Positions 13,375-24,440 of a stretch of 64,000 nt of DNA are shown here, in pieces; the stretch's first letter is position 1; each line of letters starts with the position of its first letter. This DNA is from Drosophila miranda (lineage: Eukaryota; Arthropoda; Insecta; Diptera; Drosophilidae): positions 17,856,001 through 17,920,000 of the forward strand of contig NC_046675.1 in NCBI RefSeq assembly GCF_003369915.1. Reading direction: 5' to 3'. Made by a program: the position numbers and the translations under genes. The notes under the pieces were generated by a model. That model saw only the letters and a list, made by a program, of their open reading frames with translations. It did not search any database and was not told where the DNA came from.

Positions 13375-13439
13375 GCGGATCTATCGTTAAAATATACCAT
13401 AAATATACTGACGAATTCAAGCTCTATTATACATATTCC

Positions 13440-13560
13440 TCGTTTTTGATATTCCGTGCAATATAACTAACTTAATAGAACCCTCAAAATTTTATCCGAT
13501 TAGTGAATGAATTTTCTACTTAACTGGTTTAATTTTAACACTTGCTTTTATTGGATTTCT
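13440..13560 (+). repeat. dispersed repeat family B, copy 1
   Basis: Shares an ordered series of blocks with copies at 24131-24254 and 24320-24440. These are TTTTGATATTC(C)G, then CCCTCA, then TTTATCCGAT.(A)GTGAATGAATTTTCTA, then a TTTAATTTTAA-type tail. It lies between the two SNF2 promoters. Nature unknown; a short non-autonomous element is possible. Confidence 0.6.
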
Positions 13561-14407
13561 ATATAACGTTGAAAATTAAAGATGACATTTACAAAAAATA
13601 CCATTATATACCGATATACCGAAAATATACCGTCGATTTAATTTTGATCTAAAAATACCGAAGAGTATTAAAAATACCGTAAACGGTCACTCTGCTTGCC
13701 ACCAGACACAATGCTGCCCACCTGTTTTCAGTAATAAAAAAATACTTAACATAAAAAGAATTTTAAAGCAAAACAAACTCCTCTTGCAAAAACATATCAA
13801 TATTTTGATGTTAAGTTGATTATTTATTTTCCTCGATTTGGTTTCCAAAAATCCCTAATTTGCACAATTATATATCGATTGACGAAAAACATTAATCTAT
13901 TATATCTCAAGAAACCGTATTTCCGTGCATCACTGATTCCACTGGATTACAATCATATCCGTGTCACTCATTCAAACCATTTCTCTTTGGCGCTCATCTT
14001 TTGTTCTCAGTAATGACAATGTACCTTGGAATAAAATCGGCTTGTTGACTTCAAGCTATGTTAGGAAAAAGGTTTGCATTTTCACTACCGTTTTTCCCAA
14101 TGTCCATATTGTTAAATCTGTAACAGCTATATTTATTGAGTAAAAAGCTAATAAAAAGTTTAATAAACATTTGCAGGTACGTGCGTATAGTATAGCTTTC
14201 GTGGTTTGTAGTGATCTATGGTGCAAGGTGCAACAGACGCAGAATCCATCGCGTCGCAAAAGACGCTTCCCACGGCCGTCCTAAACCACTAATTCCACAA
14301 AAAGAAAACCAACAAGAACTTAGTTGGGAGGGCGGGAGATTTGATTTATCCGGTTCTTTGTATGTTCCAATAGGAGCAGGTGTAAAACGGATTGGATTTT
14401 CGATGCA

Positions 14408-17400
14408 ATGCCACCCAAACGTGGAAGTAAGTGATTTAACTAAATAAATTTATATTTAATTTTCTTAACCTTAAGTTGTACAAGTCTCTCAAGCGACTCA
14501 CAGTGGATCCATATATAAACGCCAGTCATACTCCCAAAGTTCCATGCACAAAGACAAGGAAAATAAGCAACAAAATGTAAAATCTCCCGCATACAACTGG
14601 GACATAGCCGGTTCCTCCGATGAAGATGAAAATCATCATCAATCGGGCGGCGTGTTTTCGTTGTCGCCATGCTTCGACGCAGTTGAGAATTATGATGAAA
14701 TAGAAAATCAGCCGGTGCCCTCGTTCGATGAATTGGAGTCGGAGGATACGAAATTTGATTTTAGTAGTGGTAAGTAATGAATTACAAATATTATTCACCT
14801 CTTAGTGCGATGCAACCAATTTGAATAACCTTTCAGAGTATGCCAATGATGCAGATGTCATATTGGAGGTCAGTAGTGCGGAATATGAAAAGACCAAGTC
14901 CAAATTTGACGAGCTTGTAAAGAAGGTGCTTGCTTTGGAGCAGCGTAAGCGGGAGCTTGAAGAGGCGTCTAAAACAGGAGCACCTAATAGTGAGGAGCTT
15001 GAGAATATTAAAGCGCAATTGCAGAGGAGCAACGATCGTTTGATTGCAAATGGCGATGTTCTAGACACTTTGCGAGTAAGTGAGGAGCAGACCGATAATT
15101 CCGAGCCACAAGAGAACGTGAAGCCGCAATGGGCCAATCTGTTTTCGGGTCTGAATCGCCATCGGAACAAGACTGGCGCTACTCCCGCTCAATTCTATCA
15201 GCATAAGGAGAACATTATTTCCAGCCTAAAGGTGAAACAATAATCAACTGATTTCTCGCCGTATATGACTGTATTTTTGTATATCACAGACCATCTACGA
15301 GCCAAAAGAGCCCACACCCACTGACGATCAGTTTGCAGAGCAGTCTCCACTCCTGCTTGTGGACTTACTTAAGCATCAGAAGCGCGGTTTGAAATGGATG
15401 CAGTTCCGGGAACGTCAGGAAATTTGCGGTGGAATACTGGCAGACGACATGGGGCTGGGAAAGACGCTTAGTATGATTTCCCTAATCTTGGCCTCTCTGG
15501 AGACAAAGAAGCTCAAGAAAGATAAAAAGCAGAAAGCTTTAGTAGCCAAATGGAGTAAAGAACATCAACGGATGCCGGTTAAAAAAATGCCCAAATTTCG
15601 CATTTTTGATGATGAGGACTATGACGACCAGGAAGACCAGGCACAGGAAAATAAGTATGAACCACATCCAAACCGGCCGAGTCCGATTGAAGACGCCGAG
15701 ATATCAGAGTCTGAAATAGAAGACGAAGAAGATGAACGTGGTCCCTGCCCGTCCGCGGGCACTTTAGTGGTCTGCCCGCTGAGCGTGATGTACCAGTGGG
15801 CCCAGGAAGTGGCTTCTAAAGTGGCCCCAAATACCCTCAAAGTTTTGACCTTTCATGGTCCCAATCGCCATGAAATCAGCTTGGAGGAATTCAGAAGCCA
15901 CGACATAGTTATAACCTCGTACCATACCGTCGCCTCAGAGGTTGGTAAACTTGGCAATAGTTCCCGCCTGCTGGCCGTCCAGTGGAAGCGCCTAATCCTG
16001 GACGAAGCTCACATAATAAGAAACGTTAGGACTAGCTGCTTCAAGTCCGTCTTTCTTCTACGCGCACATTGCCGTTGGGCACTGACAGGGACACCTATCC
16101 AGAACAGGGCCATCGATGTCTTTGCGCTGCTGCGTTTCTTAAACGTATCGCACTTCAAGCATCTGAAACAGTGGAAGATGATGCTGAACGGGGGCATCCA
16201 TGGTCACTTTCGCCTTAGCTTCATTATAAAGCCTTTGATGCTGCGTCGCACCAAGCAGGAGTTGCAGGCGTCCGGGGATATGCCCTTACTGCCTGCCTTG
16301 AAAGTCGAGCTGGTATATGTACAACTCTCGGAGCCTGAAATGGCTGTCTACCAGATTTTGTCGGCGATTTCCCAAAGAATCTTTACCCAGTTCTTAATGC
16401 AGCGCGAGAAAGGAAACAGCGACTTGAATTACTATTCTGTGCACGTCCAGCAGAAGCCACAATTCATCACAAAGTGTATTGAGGAAAAATATGCAAAAAG
16501 TTATGAGCGATTCCTTCGATCGCTTGGGTACAATCCACAAAAAAAGGTGAAGGGAATCGTTATTCTGGTGCTGCTTCTGCGCCTTCGTCAATTTTGCTGC
16601 CATCCCTGTCTAATGGTTAAGGTGAGTAGAATATCATATCAGAGGGCTACAAGCTTTTATTTAATTGAACGTGTTTCTTTGCTTAGATGTTTTCGGACAT
16701 GGATGGCTCCCGGTCCATGGATGATCTGAGATCAGATGTCCGGCAAATCGGAGGTCCGTTGCAGATAGATGCGCTGAATGAGTTAGAAAATTACGTAGCT
16801 GGTGATTGCAGCTACGACGTCGAGAACGAAGTCCCGACTGATCCGCTGGCGGATTCTGCTGAAGTGGATACTAAAAATCCAGACCTGAAAGAGAATATCA
16901 AGATGGACGACATCGAAACCAGGCTGGAAATAAAAGAGGAAAACATAACGAAGGACGAATCTGAAACCCAAGAAGAAAATAAAGAAGTGAAAATGAACAA
17001 AAAAGTGAAATTGGAAAATATTAAAAAGGAAGAACCCCAGAACACAGAAGAAACTAAAAAGGAAAATATTAAGAAGGGGGAAAATGTTCTCAGCGACTTG
17101 GCCGGAGCCATGGAACTTCTAAATATTAACAATCCTATTTTTAATACGAGTCAGCCGTCGACAAAACTGAAAATCGTTATTCAGAAACTACAGTCAATAC
17201 TCGAAGGAACGACAGACAAGGTAATCGTCGTATCCCAATGGACCTCTTTTCTAGATATCATTAGGGAGTATTTGAATGAACATGACTGGCAGACGCTTGA
17301 CTTTAATGGCAAGATGGATGCCACGGAGCGCGAAGTGGTCCTCAAAGATTTCAACGTAGTCCAAAAAGGTAAGCGGATTCTACTGCTCTCTCTTACCTCT

Positions 17401-17688
17401 GGTGGGGTTGGTCTCAATCTCAATGTGGCCAACCACTTGCTGCTGGTGGACTTGCACTGGAACCCACAACTGGAGCGACAGGCGCAGGATCGCATCTACC
17501 GCTACGGCCAGCAAAAGCCCACCTTTATTTACCGCTTCATGTGCCAGGACACCGTGGAGCAGCGTATCAAGGCATTGCAGGACTACAAGTTGGAGATTGC
17601 CAATGTCGTGCTCCAGCCAGACCAAAGCGCATCGTCTGCGGGTGGAGGTCTGAACATGGAGGACTTGAAGAAGCTATTTCTAATGTGA
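14408..17688 (+). CDS. Lodestar-like SNF2-family ATPase paralogue
   Basis: Five coding exons: 14408-14426, 14476-14769, 14837-15231, 15290-16621 and 16687-17688. Phases are compatible and introns are 49-67 nt, giving 1013 aa. The N-terminal third is acidic with a predicted coiled coil (EYEKTKSKFDELVKKVLALE region). The ATPase core has DDMGLGKT (about 288-295) and a DEAH box (about 474-477). A long acidic insertion (DEDYDDQEDQ, SEIEDEEDER) separates these motifs. A Lys/Glu-rich linker precedes the C-terminal lobe with SLTSGGVGLNL and QDRIYRYGQ. All core ATPase motifs look intact, so the protein is probably active on DNA or chromatin. From memory D. melanogaster has a similar lds neighbour (CG10445); orthology is inferred. 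The 19-nt first exon (MPPKRG) is the least certain part. An alternative start is the Met of MHKDKENKQ at 14544. Confidence 0.88.
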
Positions 17689-17814
17689 GCTATGCCCATA
17701 CCGTGACTTCTCGGCTAGAAAAGCAAAGAATTGTTTTAATATTAGCATTCCATTAACATTCCATTTTATATTTCTAAGAAACGACCACAGGCTTTATTAA
17801 ACACTACCTCATAC

Positions 17815-18030
17815 GTATGTATAATTAATATCGTACAGTCTGTTCTGTACGTGTTCGAATCTTAATTTAATTTGAAAACCACATATCTATTATAATCATA
17901 TTAATAGTAAAACATATTAGTTGTATGTATAATTAATATCGTACAGTCTGTTCTGTACGTGTTCGAATCTTAATTTAATTTGAAAACCACATATCTATTA
18001 TAATCATATTAATAGTAAAACATATTAGTT
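17815..18030 (+). repeat. perfect tandem duplication of 108 bp
   Basis: Two consecutive copies (17815-17922 and 17923-18030) of a unit starting GTATGTATAATTAATATCG and ending AAACATATTAGTT. I find no mismatch between them. The unit lies about 130 bp downstream of the stop codon of the lodestar-like gene, in its 3' flank or 3'UTR. Confidence 0.9.
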
Positions 18031-18173
18031 GCTTCTTTTTGGTTACCATCGAAAGGAACAGGAAAAGAGTAGGAATATATTGTTGAAGCCAAATATTTTA
18101 TTTGTTTATCTTTGTTCATAAGAAGTTCAACATTTCTCTTCTTTATAAATACATACATGTATTCCACATAGTA

Positions 18174-18252
18174 CACAGTCTGTTGTGTATGTGGTCAAAC
18201 GTAAATTTGATTTGAAAACCAAATATATATCTGTTATAATCATTAAAAGTCA
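18174..18252 (+). repeat. diverged third copy of the 108-bp unit
   Basis: The segment with CACAGTCTGTTGTGTATGTG, then AATTTGATTTGAAAACCA, then CTGTTATAATCATTAA aligns in order with the 108-bp unit but carries many substitutions. It is separated from the perfect pair by about 140 bp. Confidence 0.7.
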
Positions 18253-18363
18253 GTCTAGACTTCGTCAAGTAGAGACGCGCCAGCAGCAAAGCAACAGCAA
18301 ACGCAAATCTAACAACAAAATCCACACATAAAAACATTCAAGTGCACAAAGCAAATTCCAAAC

Positions 18364-18775
18364 GAGGGGGAACGTTGGGAGTTGCTGCGGAGACCGTAAC
18401 TCTACATTTATACCCGATACTTAGTCAGTATACTCTCCTCCGGCAGACGCCGCTAATATTAAACGACACGACAAAGACTGCGTGCGAGAGAGACAGAAAA
18501 TCAGTCAGAGCGTGACGTCGGACGCTGCGTAGCCACTGCAAATTGATTTGTTCCTTTTGGCTATACAAATGATCCGATCTGATCCAGATTCAGCAGCCGG
18601 ATAGATATGGTCATTATCTATGATTGTGCGTTTTTAGTTTTCTCGAATCTGCAATATTGTGGATGCAACAGATTTTCGTCCTTTGTGGGGGCGGAAGGGG
18701 GTGGGGTGAAATTCTGAGATATACGTTTTATAATGAGATCTAACAGGAGTGCGGATTCGCAGACTCTGCATCCAA
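18364..18775 (+). repeat. dispersed repeat family A, copy 2 (3'-truncated)
   Basis: Begins GAGGGGGAACGTTG and carries CCCGATACTTAGTCAG, then CTCCGGCAGACGCCGCTAAT, then GTGCGAGAGAGACAGAAAAT. The TTGTGGATGCAACAGATTTTCG block with GGGGGCGGAAG follows. It stops around 18775 where a non-LTR retrotransposon fragment begins. Confidence 0.75.
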
Positions 18776-18789
18776 GATGAACACCAAAT

Positions 18790-19160
18790 TTCCCCTCATT
18801 TACACCCCAAACCACAACTTTACCGACATTGCACACTTCCTAAAAAAAAGTCCTCCAATCTAAACAAACCGACCTCCTCACAAACACCTCTACATGGTAC
18901 CAACAAATTAGCAGCCTCGCTACCAACAACACCCCCCCAAAAAACAATATCCTTAATAGAAGGCACCAGGTCATAATTAATAGACTGAGACTGGGCAACA
19001 CCAAGCTGACCAACGCCCACTACATTGACAAAACATTGCCCAATACATGCCCATTGTGCCGCAACGCGAACATAGACTTACGACACATACTATACACCTG
19101 CTCCTGGGAAAAAAGAGAATGGGCGATGTGGGAATTACGTAAAAAGAAAAATTGAAGACA
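18790..19160 (+). pseudogene. 3' fragment of an I-clade non-LTR retrotransposon ORF2
   Basis: One plus-strand frame reads RLRLGNTKLTNAHYIDK, then CPLCRNANIDLRHILYTC. This is the C-terminal gag-like zinc-finger end of ORF2 in I-type non-LTR elements, where RLRxGHTRLTH precedes CxxC..HxxxxC. Stops interrupt the upstream part. The fragment lies just beyond the transketolase 3' end in the opposite orientation. Confidence 0.65.
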
Positions 19161-19201
19161 CGTACATCCCTCTACTTTTGAATACTTTGTATCAAAACGA
19201 A

Positions 19202-19207
19202 TTTATT
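19202..19207 (-). terminator. poly(A) signal of transketolase
   Basis: The minus strand reads AATAAA 117 nt after the transketolase stop codon, giving a short 3'UTR. A foreign retrotransposon fragment begins about 40 bp further on. Confidence 0.6.
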
Positions 19208-19323
19208 TCTGATATTATAATTGGAATTAGTAAGCAGATGTGTGGGGGAATGATGTCTGGGTATTTTCCTGCAGGTGGAATTGGAATTCAGCTGAAGGCT
19301 CTTGGGGAGTAGGCGGTGGTTCC

Positions 19324-22300
19324 TCACTTCTTCAAGATGGCATTGACGGCAAGGACAACGTTGCGGGCTGAAATGCCAAACATGTCGATGAGAACCGCTG
19401 GCGGACCCGAGCGTGGTACAGTTGGCACAAACAGATGCTTCACCACAAAGTTCCGCTGCTCGGCCAAAGCACTGAGCACAGCCTCGCCCAAGCCTCCTTG
19501 CCTGCGAGAAAATCATATTCGTATTATCAAGATAAGTTCTCCGCGGATGGGATGGCGTGTACTTACTGGTAGTGGTCCTCAACGACAACCACACGGCCCC
19601 CGCACTGCTTGCCATGCTCCACAATTAGATCCACGTCCAGAGGTTTTACGGTGAACGGATCAATTACACGGACTGTGATGCACTCTTTTTCCAGCTGGTC
19701 GGCGGCGGCCAGGCACTCGTACAAAGTGATGCCAGCTCCGATCAAGAGCACCTCATCGGAGGGCTTCTGGCGAACCACCTTTCCGCGTCCAATGGTGAAG
19801 GGCTCGTCGTTGTTGTAGATCACACAAGTGTTGGGACGCGAGGTGCGGATAAAGCAGACGCCCTTGGTGTTGGCTGCCAGCTCGACGGCACGCTCGGTAC
19901 TGACAGCGTCGGAAGGATAGAAGATCGTGCTGCCAGGAATAGTGCGGAACATAGCGATGTCCTCGAGCCCCATTTGAGAGGGGCCATCCTCCCCGATGCT
20001 GCAGCCACAATGGGACCCTACAAAGTTTACATTTGTCTGCGAGATGGCGCCCATGCGGATCTGGTCAAAGGCGCGAGTGAAGAACGTGGCGAAGGTGGAA
20101 ACAAACGCCACGGTGCGACGACGGCAGGCAGCCCCGATGGCAACCCCCACCAGATTCTGTTCGGCAATAAAGCACTCGATGTGACGTTCCGGGAACGCGT
20201 TCTTTAGCTTGTCGGAAAAGGTCGAGTTCTTAGTGTCGCCGTCCAGAGCAATCACACGGTCATTGTCAGCTGCGATCTTGGCCAAAGCTGTGCCATAGGC
20301 TAGGCGCGTGGCTACCGAGTCACCAAGCTTGTAGTTGGGTGGAGCACAGAGCTTTACGTTGTTGATGTCTACCTCGGGTGCCAGGCCGGTCTTGCCCACT
20401 TTCTTCGGCGCAAGTTTGACGTTGGGATTGACCATCAGGCCCTGCAAATGCTTGATCACCTTATCAGCCTGGTCACCCAGGGGCTTGCCGTGCCAGTTAT
20501 CGAGGTCCTCAATATTGGGGAAGTCCTTGCCCTTAAACGTTTTTGCAATAATGGCTGTTGGCTTGCTCTTAGTGTTGGCCGCACAGTGGAAGGCTTTGCA
20601 GAGCTCGTCGATGTCGTGGCCATCCACAACCAGCGCATTGAAGCCAAAGGACTCGAGCCTGTCTCTGTACACCTCCATGTTGTGCTGCAGCGAGGTGGCC
20701 TCAGACTGTCCCAGCCTGTTAACATCGAAGATCACGCACAGGTTGTCTAGATTGTAGTATCCGGCAAAGTGCAGCGACTCCCACACTGATCCCTCAGCGG
20801 ATTCGCCGTCCCCCACAATCACGTAAGTGCGATAATCGGCCTTGTCAAAGTTCTTGCCCACATAGGCCATGCCGGCGCCAACGGCCACGCCCTGGCCCAG
20901 AGATCCGGTTCCCACATCAATGAAGTTGAGGCGAGGTGTGGGATGACCCTCCAGATCGCTGTCGATCTTGCGCAGGTTCTTCAGGTCCTCCACGGAGAAC
21001 AGGCCAGTCTCGGCCCAGGCAGCGTATAGAATAGGGGCAGCATGTCCCTTGGACAATATCAGGCGATCGCTGGATGGATCCCGGGGATGCTTAACGTTCA
21101 AGCGCAGCTGCTGGAAGAACAGCACCGACATGATCTCGGCCAGCGAGGCGCATGATGTGGGATGTCTGTTGGAAATGAAAGGAAGGGTTTTTTTATATTT
21201 TAACTTTAACACAGAAAAGGGCTATGGTTCTTCAATGAAGAATTTCAGATGACAGAACAAAGGAGGGGGAACGTTGTGGGTTGCTGCTGCGACCGCAACT
21301 TTACATTTATACCCGATACTTAGTCAAACATTGAACGACAAAGAGTACGAGCGAGAGAGACCGACAATCAGTCAGAACGTGTCGTCGGGCACTGCGTAGC
21401 CACTGCAATTTGATTTGTTCCTTTTGGTTATATTTTTTTATTTTTTTAAAATTTGTTTTTTGACTTTTCGGATTCATTAGATGGCATCGCCGGTATGGGC
21501 TGAAGGGTGATAATAATGATCCGATCTGATCCAGATTCGGCAATCTGGTCGATATCGTTTTCTATGATTTTGCGCTTTTAATTTTCTCGTATCTTCATAA
21601 TTGTGGACGCCACAAATTTTTGTCCTCTGTGCAGGCGGAAGGGGGCGGGGCGAAGTTTTGAAATACACTTGTAACAGTGAATGTGGATACCAAATTTGGT
21701 TACTCTAGCTTTAAGTCTCTGAGATCTGTGGATGCCACAGATGTTCGTGCTTTGCGGGGGCGGAAGGGGGTAAGGCCAAAATTTTGATATACACTTGTGC
21801 AGGTTCGATATAACAGGAGTGTGGATACCAAGTTTGGTTGCTCTAGGGACGGACAGACAGACATGGCTCAATCGACTCGGCTATTGATGCTAATCAAGAA
21901 TATATATCCTTTATGGGGTCGGAAACGCTTCCTTCTGGACTATATATATAATTTAATGAAATAAGAAATATAATGTATTCCCATACTTATTTTGAGTATC
22001 GGGTATAAAAACCATATACATATGTTTGCATGTATATCCAGGAGACATTTACATTTGTTGTGTTTCCATTTGATCTCAACGTCCATGAATCAATCCGACA
22101 TACAAACCAATATATTTATAGATGAAGATATCGTTGCCAACCATTTTAAGAGGCCAATGAAAGGGCAGCAAAGAAATTGTCTACAAAATGTGCTGCGATT
22201 TGGCAAAACTCCAACCCCAACGAGGGGGAACTTTGTGAGTCGCTCCTAAGGTCGAGACTCTACATTTATATCCAATACTCAGTCAGAGTTTGCACATAAT

Positions 22301-23661
22301 GCACGACAAAGAGTGTGTTAGAGAGACAGAAAAATATCTGATCCCAATTCTGCAGGAAGAAATGGGAATTCTCTATGATTCTGCGTTTTTCTCGTATCTT
22401 CAAAATTTTCGCCCTTTGTGGGGTGGAAAGGAGCGCGGCAAAGGAGTCTGGATACAAAATTTCGTTGCTCTACTCTTATATTATCTGAGGAGTAAGCGTG
22501 AAACAAGACCGACGGACGGACAGACAGATATGGCTCAATCGAGACGTTTCCTTCTGGGCGTTACATACATCCATTTTCCGCACAAATCTAATATACCCCT
22601 GTACTCTTCGAGTAACGGGTATAAAAATGCGCAACTTTGCAAGGGGGGCTCGTCTTATCCCCCATGTACATTTATATATGTACATACTTATATATAAATA
22701 AACCTTATCTCTAAGACAAACAACTAGTATGATATTCGAGTGAATGTACACAGCTACCACACCGGTTTCACGGACCTTGAACTCCATTGGGGTCTGGTCT
22801 GTCATTAGCATAAGCCAATCTCAAAAAACAAAACTCTCAAATTACACGCTGCGATTGGATGTTGCCGCCCGTCCTCTCCAACAACTCCAAGTACTAATGA
22901 AGGTGATCCTGTGTGTCGCGTCACTTGGTTCGGCTCATTTTATCAGTGTTCACTGTCTTTCGATCATCATGCGCGAAGCACACCGGTCAGCTGGTCACCT
23001 CTACGAGGGTGTAATCGGTCATATCGTAAGTCGTGACGAAGCAGCAAAACTCGGGTTATCTTACCAGCAAAGGTCATATATAGAGCAGATCTTATCTCGC
23101 AGAAGACCCCGAAGTGGAAAAATTATGAAGTTGAACTGCCGCGCCGCTGCTTTCAAATGAACATATTTATGAATGTGTGTGTATCTGTGACACCAGAGAA
23201 TGTTAGGGCGGCCAAACCAATTAAAAATGCCCGAAAGGCAATCGGTGAAAACGGCAGTTTTCAAGGTCGGCAAAGGTCAGTTATAAAAGCTAAGTAATTT
23301 CCACAATGGGGTTTATCAGCAAAGCAAGCAGCTCAAACGCACAGACACACACACACAGCAAAGCAGTGCAACAAATTCATAAATTCGTATATCTGGAAAC
23401 ACTAAAGTGACGAAACACGTGGCTTGGAAACTCAAGCCTGTCAGGGGGTCACCTTTGCCGGTGGCGCAACAAGTGCAAGGTGCACAATTTTTGGATTGCA
23501 GGCTTACATATGTACACACACAATGCTTGTGAATGGTTTGATTATGCGCACACTTACCCTGATTTGGAGGCCTGAGTGGAGTTGATGGAATGAATGCGAA
23601 GCTTTTGAGCCAGGTCTTTCAGGTCCTGAACGGTCTTCGCTTCTGGCTTGTGGTAGGACAT
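19324..23661 (-). CDS. transketolase
   Basis: Three coding exons: 23661-23558, 21165-19567 and 19501-19324. They splice in phase to 626 aa, the usual animal transketolase length. The enzyme transfers two-carbon ketol units between sugar phosphates in the cytosolic non-oxidative pentose phosphate pathway, with thiamine diphosphate and Mg2+. The N-terminal domain has SKGHAAP and GDGESAEGS (about residue 153), which opens the GDG-x(25-30)-N cofactor motif. The Pyr domain carries the catalytic Glu in [11 protein letters not shown] (Glu370), then [16 protein letters not shown]. The C-terminal domain ends in NAILKK. The start codon follows a short 5'UTR in the context GCAAT-ATG. Intron 1 is 2.4 kb and packed with repeats, while intron 2 is only 65 nt. 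The family assignment is certain. The D. melanogaster counterpart is probably CG8036 (memory). Confidence 0.96.
21262..22011 (+). repeat. dispersed repeat family A, copy 3, inside transketolase intron 1
   Basis: Starts GAGGGGGAACGTTGTGGG and ends with the family tail ACTTATTTTGAGTATCGGGTATAAAA. The TTGTGGAYGCCACARATTTTTG with GGCGGAAGGGGG module occurs twice (about 21600 and 21725), as does the GGATACCAA(A/G)TTTGGTT module. It lies antisense to the host transcript. Confidence 0.8.
22213..22628 (+). repeat. dispersed repeat family A, copy 4, inside transketolase intron 1
   Basis: Starts ACGAGGGGGAACTTTGTGAG. It carries CTACATTTATATCC, GAGAGACAGAAAA and GACGGACAGACAGATATGGC, and ends in TCTTCGAGTAACGGGTATAAAA. 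It is shorter and more diverged than copy 3, 200 bp upstream. Confidence 0.75.
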
Positions 23662-23865
23662 ATTGCGGATGATTGTTGTTGACGTTTCAAGCACAAAATG
23701 CGAAAAATTTGTATTCGTTAAACAACCGCTGAGACTTCTGGCAAATAGACGAAGAGAAGGCTGTCGTGGTGGCGGCGGAGCTGGAGTCAAAAGAACTTGT
23801 AGCAGCCGTGGTGGTGCTGGAAAATGTACAAAAAGTTGTGAGATTTGGAGATTTGATTTTTCTTG

Positions 23866-23876
23866 CAGTGTGACCA
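23866..23876 (-). promoter_or_regulatory. core promoter Motif 1 of transketolase
   Basis: The minus strand reads TGGTCACACTG, an exact match to fly core-promoter Motif 1 (YGGTCACACTR). It lies 205 bp upstream of the transketolase ATG. The predicted start site nearby would give a 5'UTR of about 0.2 kb without an intron. Confidence 0.7.
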
Positions 23877-24130
23877 GAGATATACGAACTTAACCCACTC
23901 AACCCCCTCTATTTAAAAGGGCTAACATTTTGAGCTAATCAGCGGAAAATAATGCTGTTTGTAAACTTTTCTTATTGATTCATCCTTCCTTTTTTTCTAT
24001 AATCAACATTACCATGACATCTTTCACCTTAACTGCGTTAAAACTCTTCAAGATTCATAATTTTTGGTGGAGAATAATTTGGTCAGCAGTGGGTTAATTG
24101 TTCGTAGTCCTTGACTCGAATTCATTCATC

Positions 24131-24254
24131 AATTTTGATATTCGGTTTAATATTACTAGCCAGATAAAACCCTCAACCCTGAACACATACTTTTATCCGA
24201 TTGATGAATCTATTTTCTATATGATTGGTTTGTTTTAAATATTCCTTTGTATTT
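24131..24254 (+). repeat. dispersed repeat family B, copy 2
   Basis: AATTTTGATATTCGGTTTAA, then CCAGATAAAACCCTCA, then TTTTATCCGATTGATGAATC and TATTTTCTA. The order is the same as in the copy between the SNF2 genes. It lies about 260 bp upstream of the transketolase Motif 1. Confidence 0.6.
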
Positions 24255-24319
24255 GATGTTGTCTAAAAAAAAAGGTTTTAAAGAAAAAGGCCAAACAAAT
24301 GAAACCTGAGTGAGTCATC

Positions 24320-24440
24320 GTTCCTATTGCTCAATTTTGATATTCCGTTGAATAATGCTGGCTAGCTAAGACTCTCAGCTCTGCCCACATAATTGTATGC
24401 CTTTGATGAATGAATTTTCCATAAGTTCAGTCTTTTATTG
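24320..24440 (+). repeat. dispersed repeat family B, copy 3
   Basis: CAATTTTGATATTCCGTTGA, then GCTAGCTAAGACTCTCA, then TTGATGAATGAATTTTCC. It lies directly after copy 2 in the same orientation, so the two form a loose tandem pair with about 190-bp spacing. Confidence 0.6.

Larger units (their letters stand above)
13295..14407. other. divergent intergenic region between the two SNF2 genes
   Basis: This 1.1-kb stretch separates two head-to-head genes. It contains the lds Motif 1 (13365-13374) and a near-match GGTCACTCTG in the opposite orientation at 13685-13694. The latter is one mismatch from Motif 1 and could serve the plus-strand paralogue. A TATATCGATTG DRE-like site lies near 13870. A dispersed repeat (family B) occupies 13440-13560. 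A poorly explained open frame at 14211-14447 overlaps the first coding exon of the paralogue in another frame. Confidence 0.5.

Noticed and set aside
14211..14447. 78-codon frame overlapping the first exon of the lodestar-like gene
   Set aside because: Extending it through the splice leads to a stop within exon 2, while the MPPKRG frame joins the ATPase reading frame; kept only as an ambiguity.
20335..20757. 140-codon plus-strand frame
   Set aside because: It is antisense to the transketolase coding exon and merely mirrors its codon bias.
22744..23160. 138-codon plus-strand frame in transketolase intron 1
   Set aside because: No recognisable domain or splice context; part of repeat-rich intron DNA.
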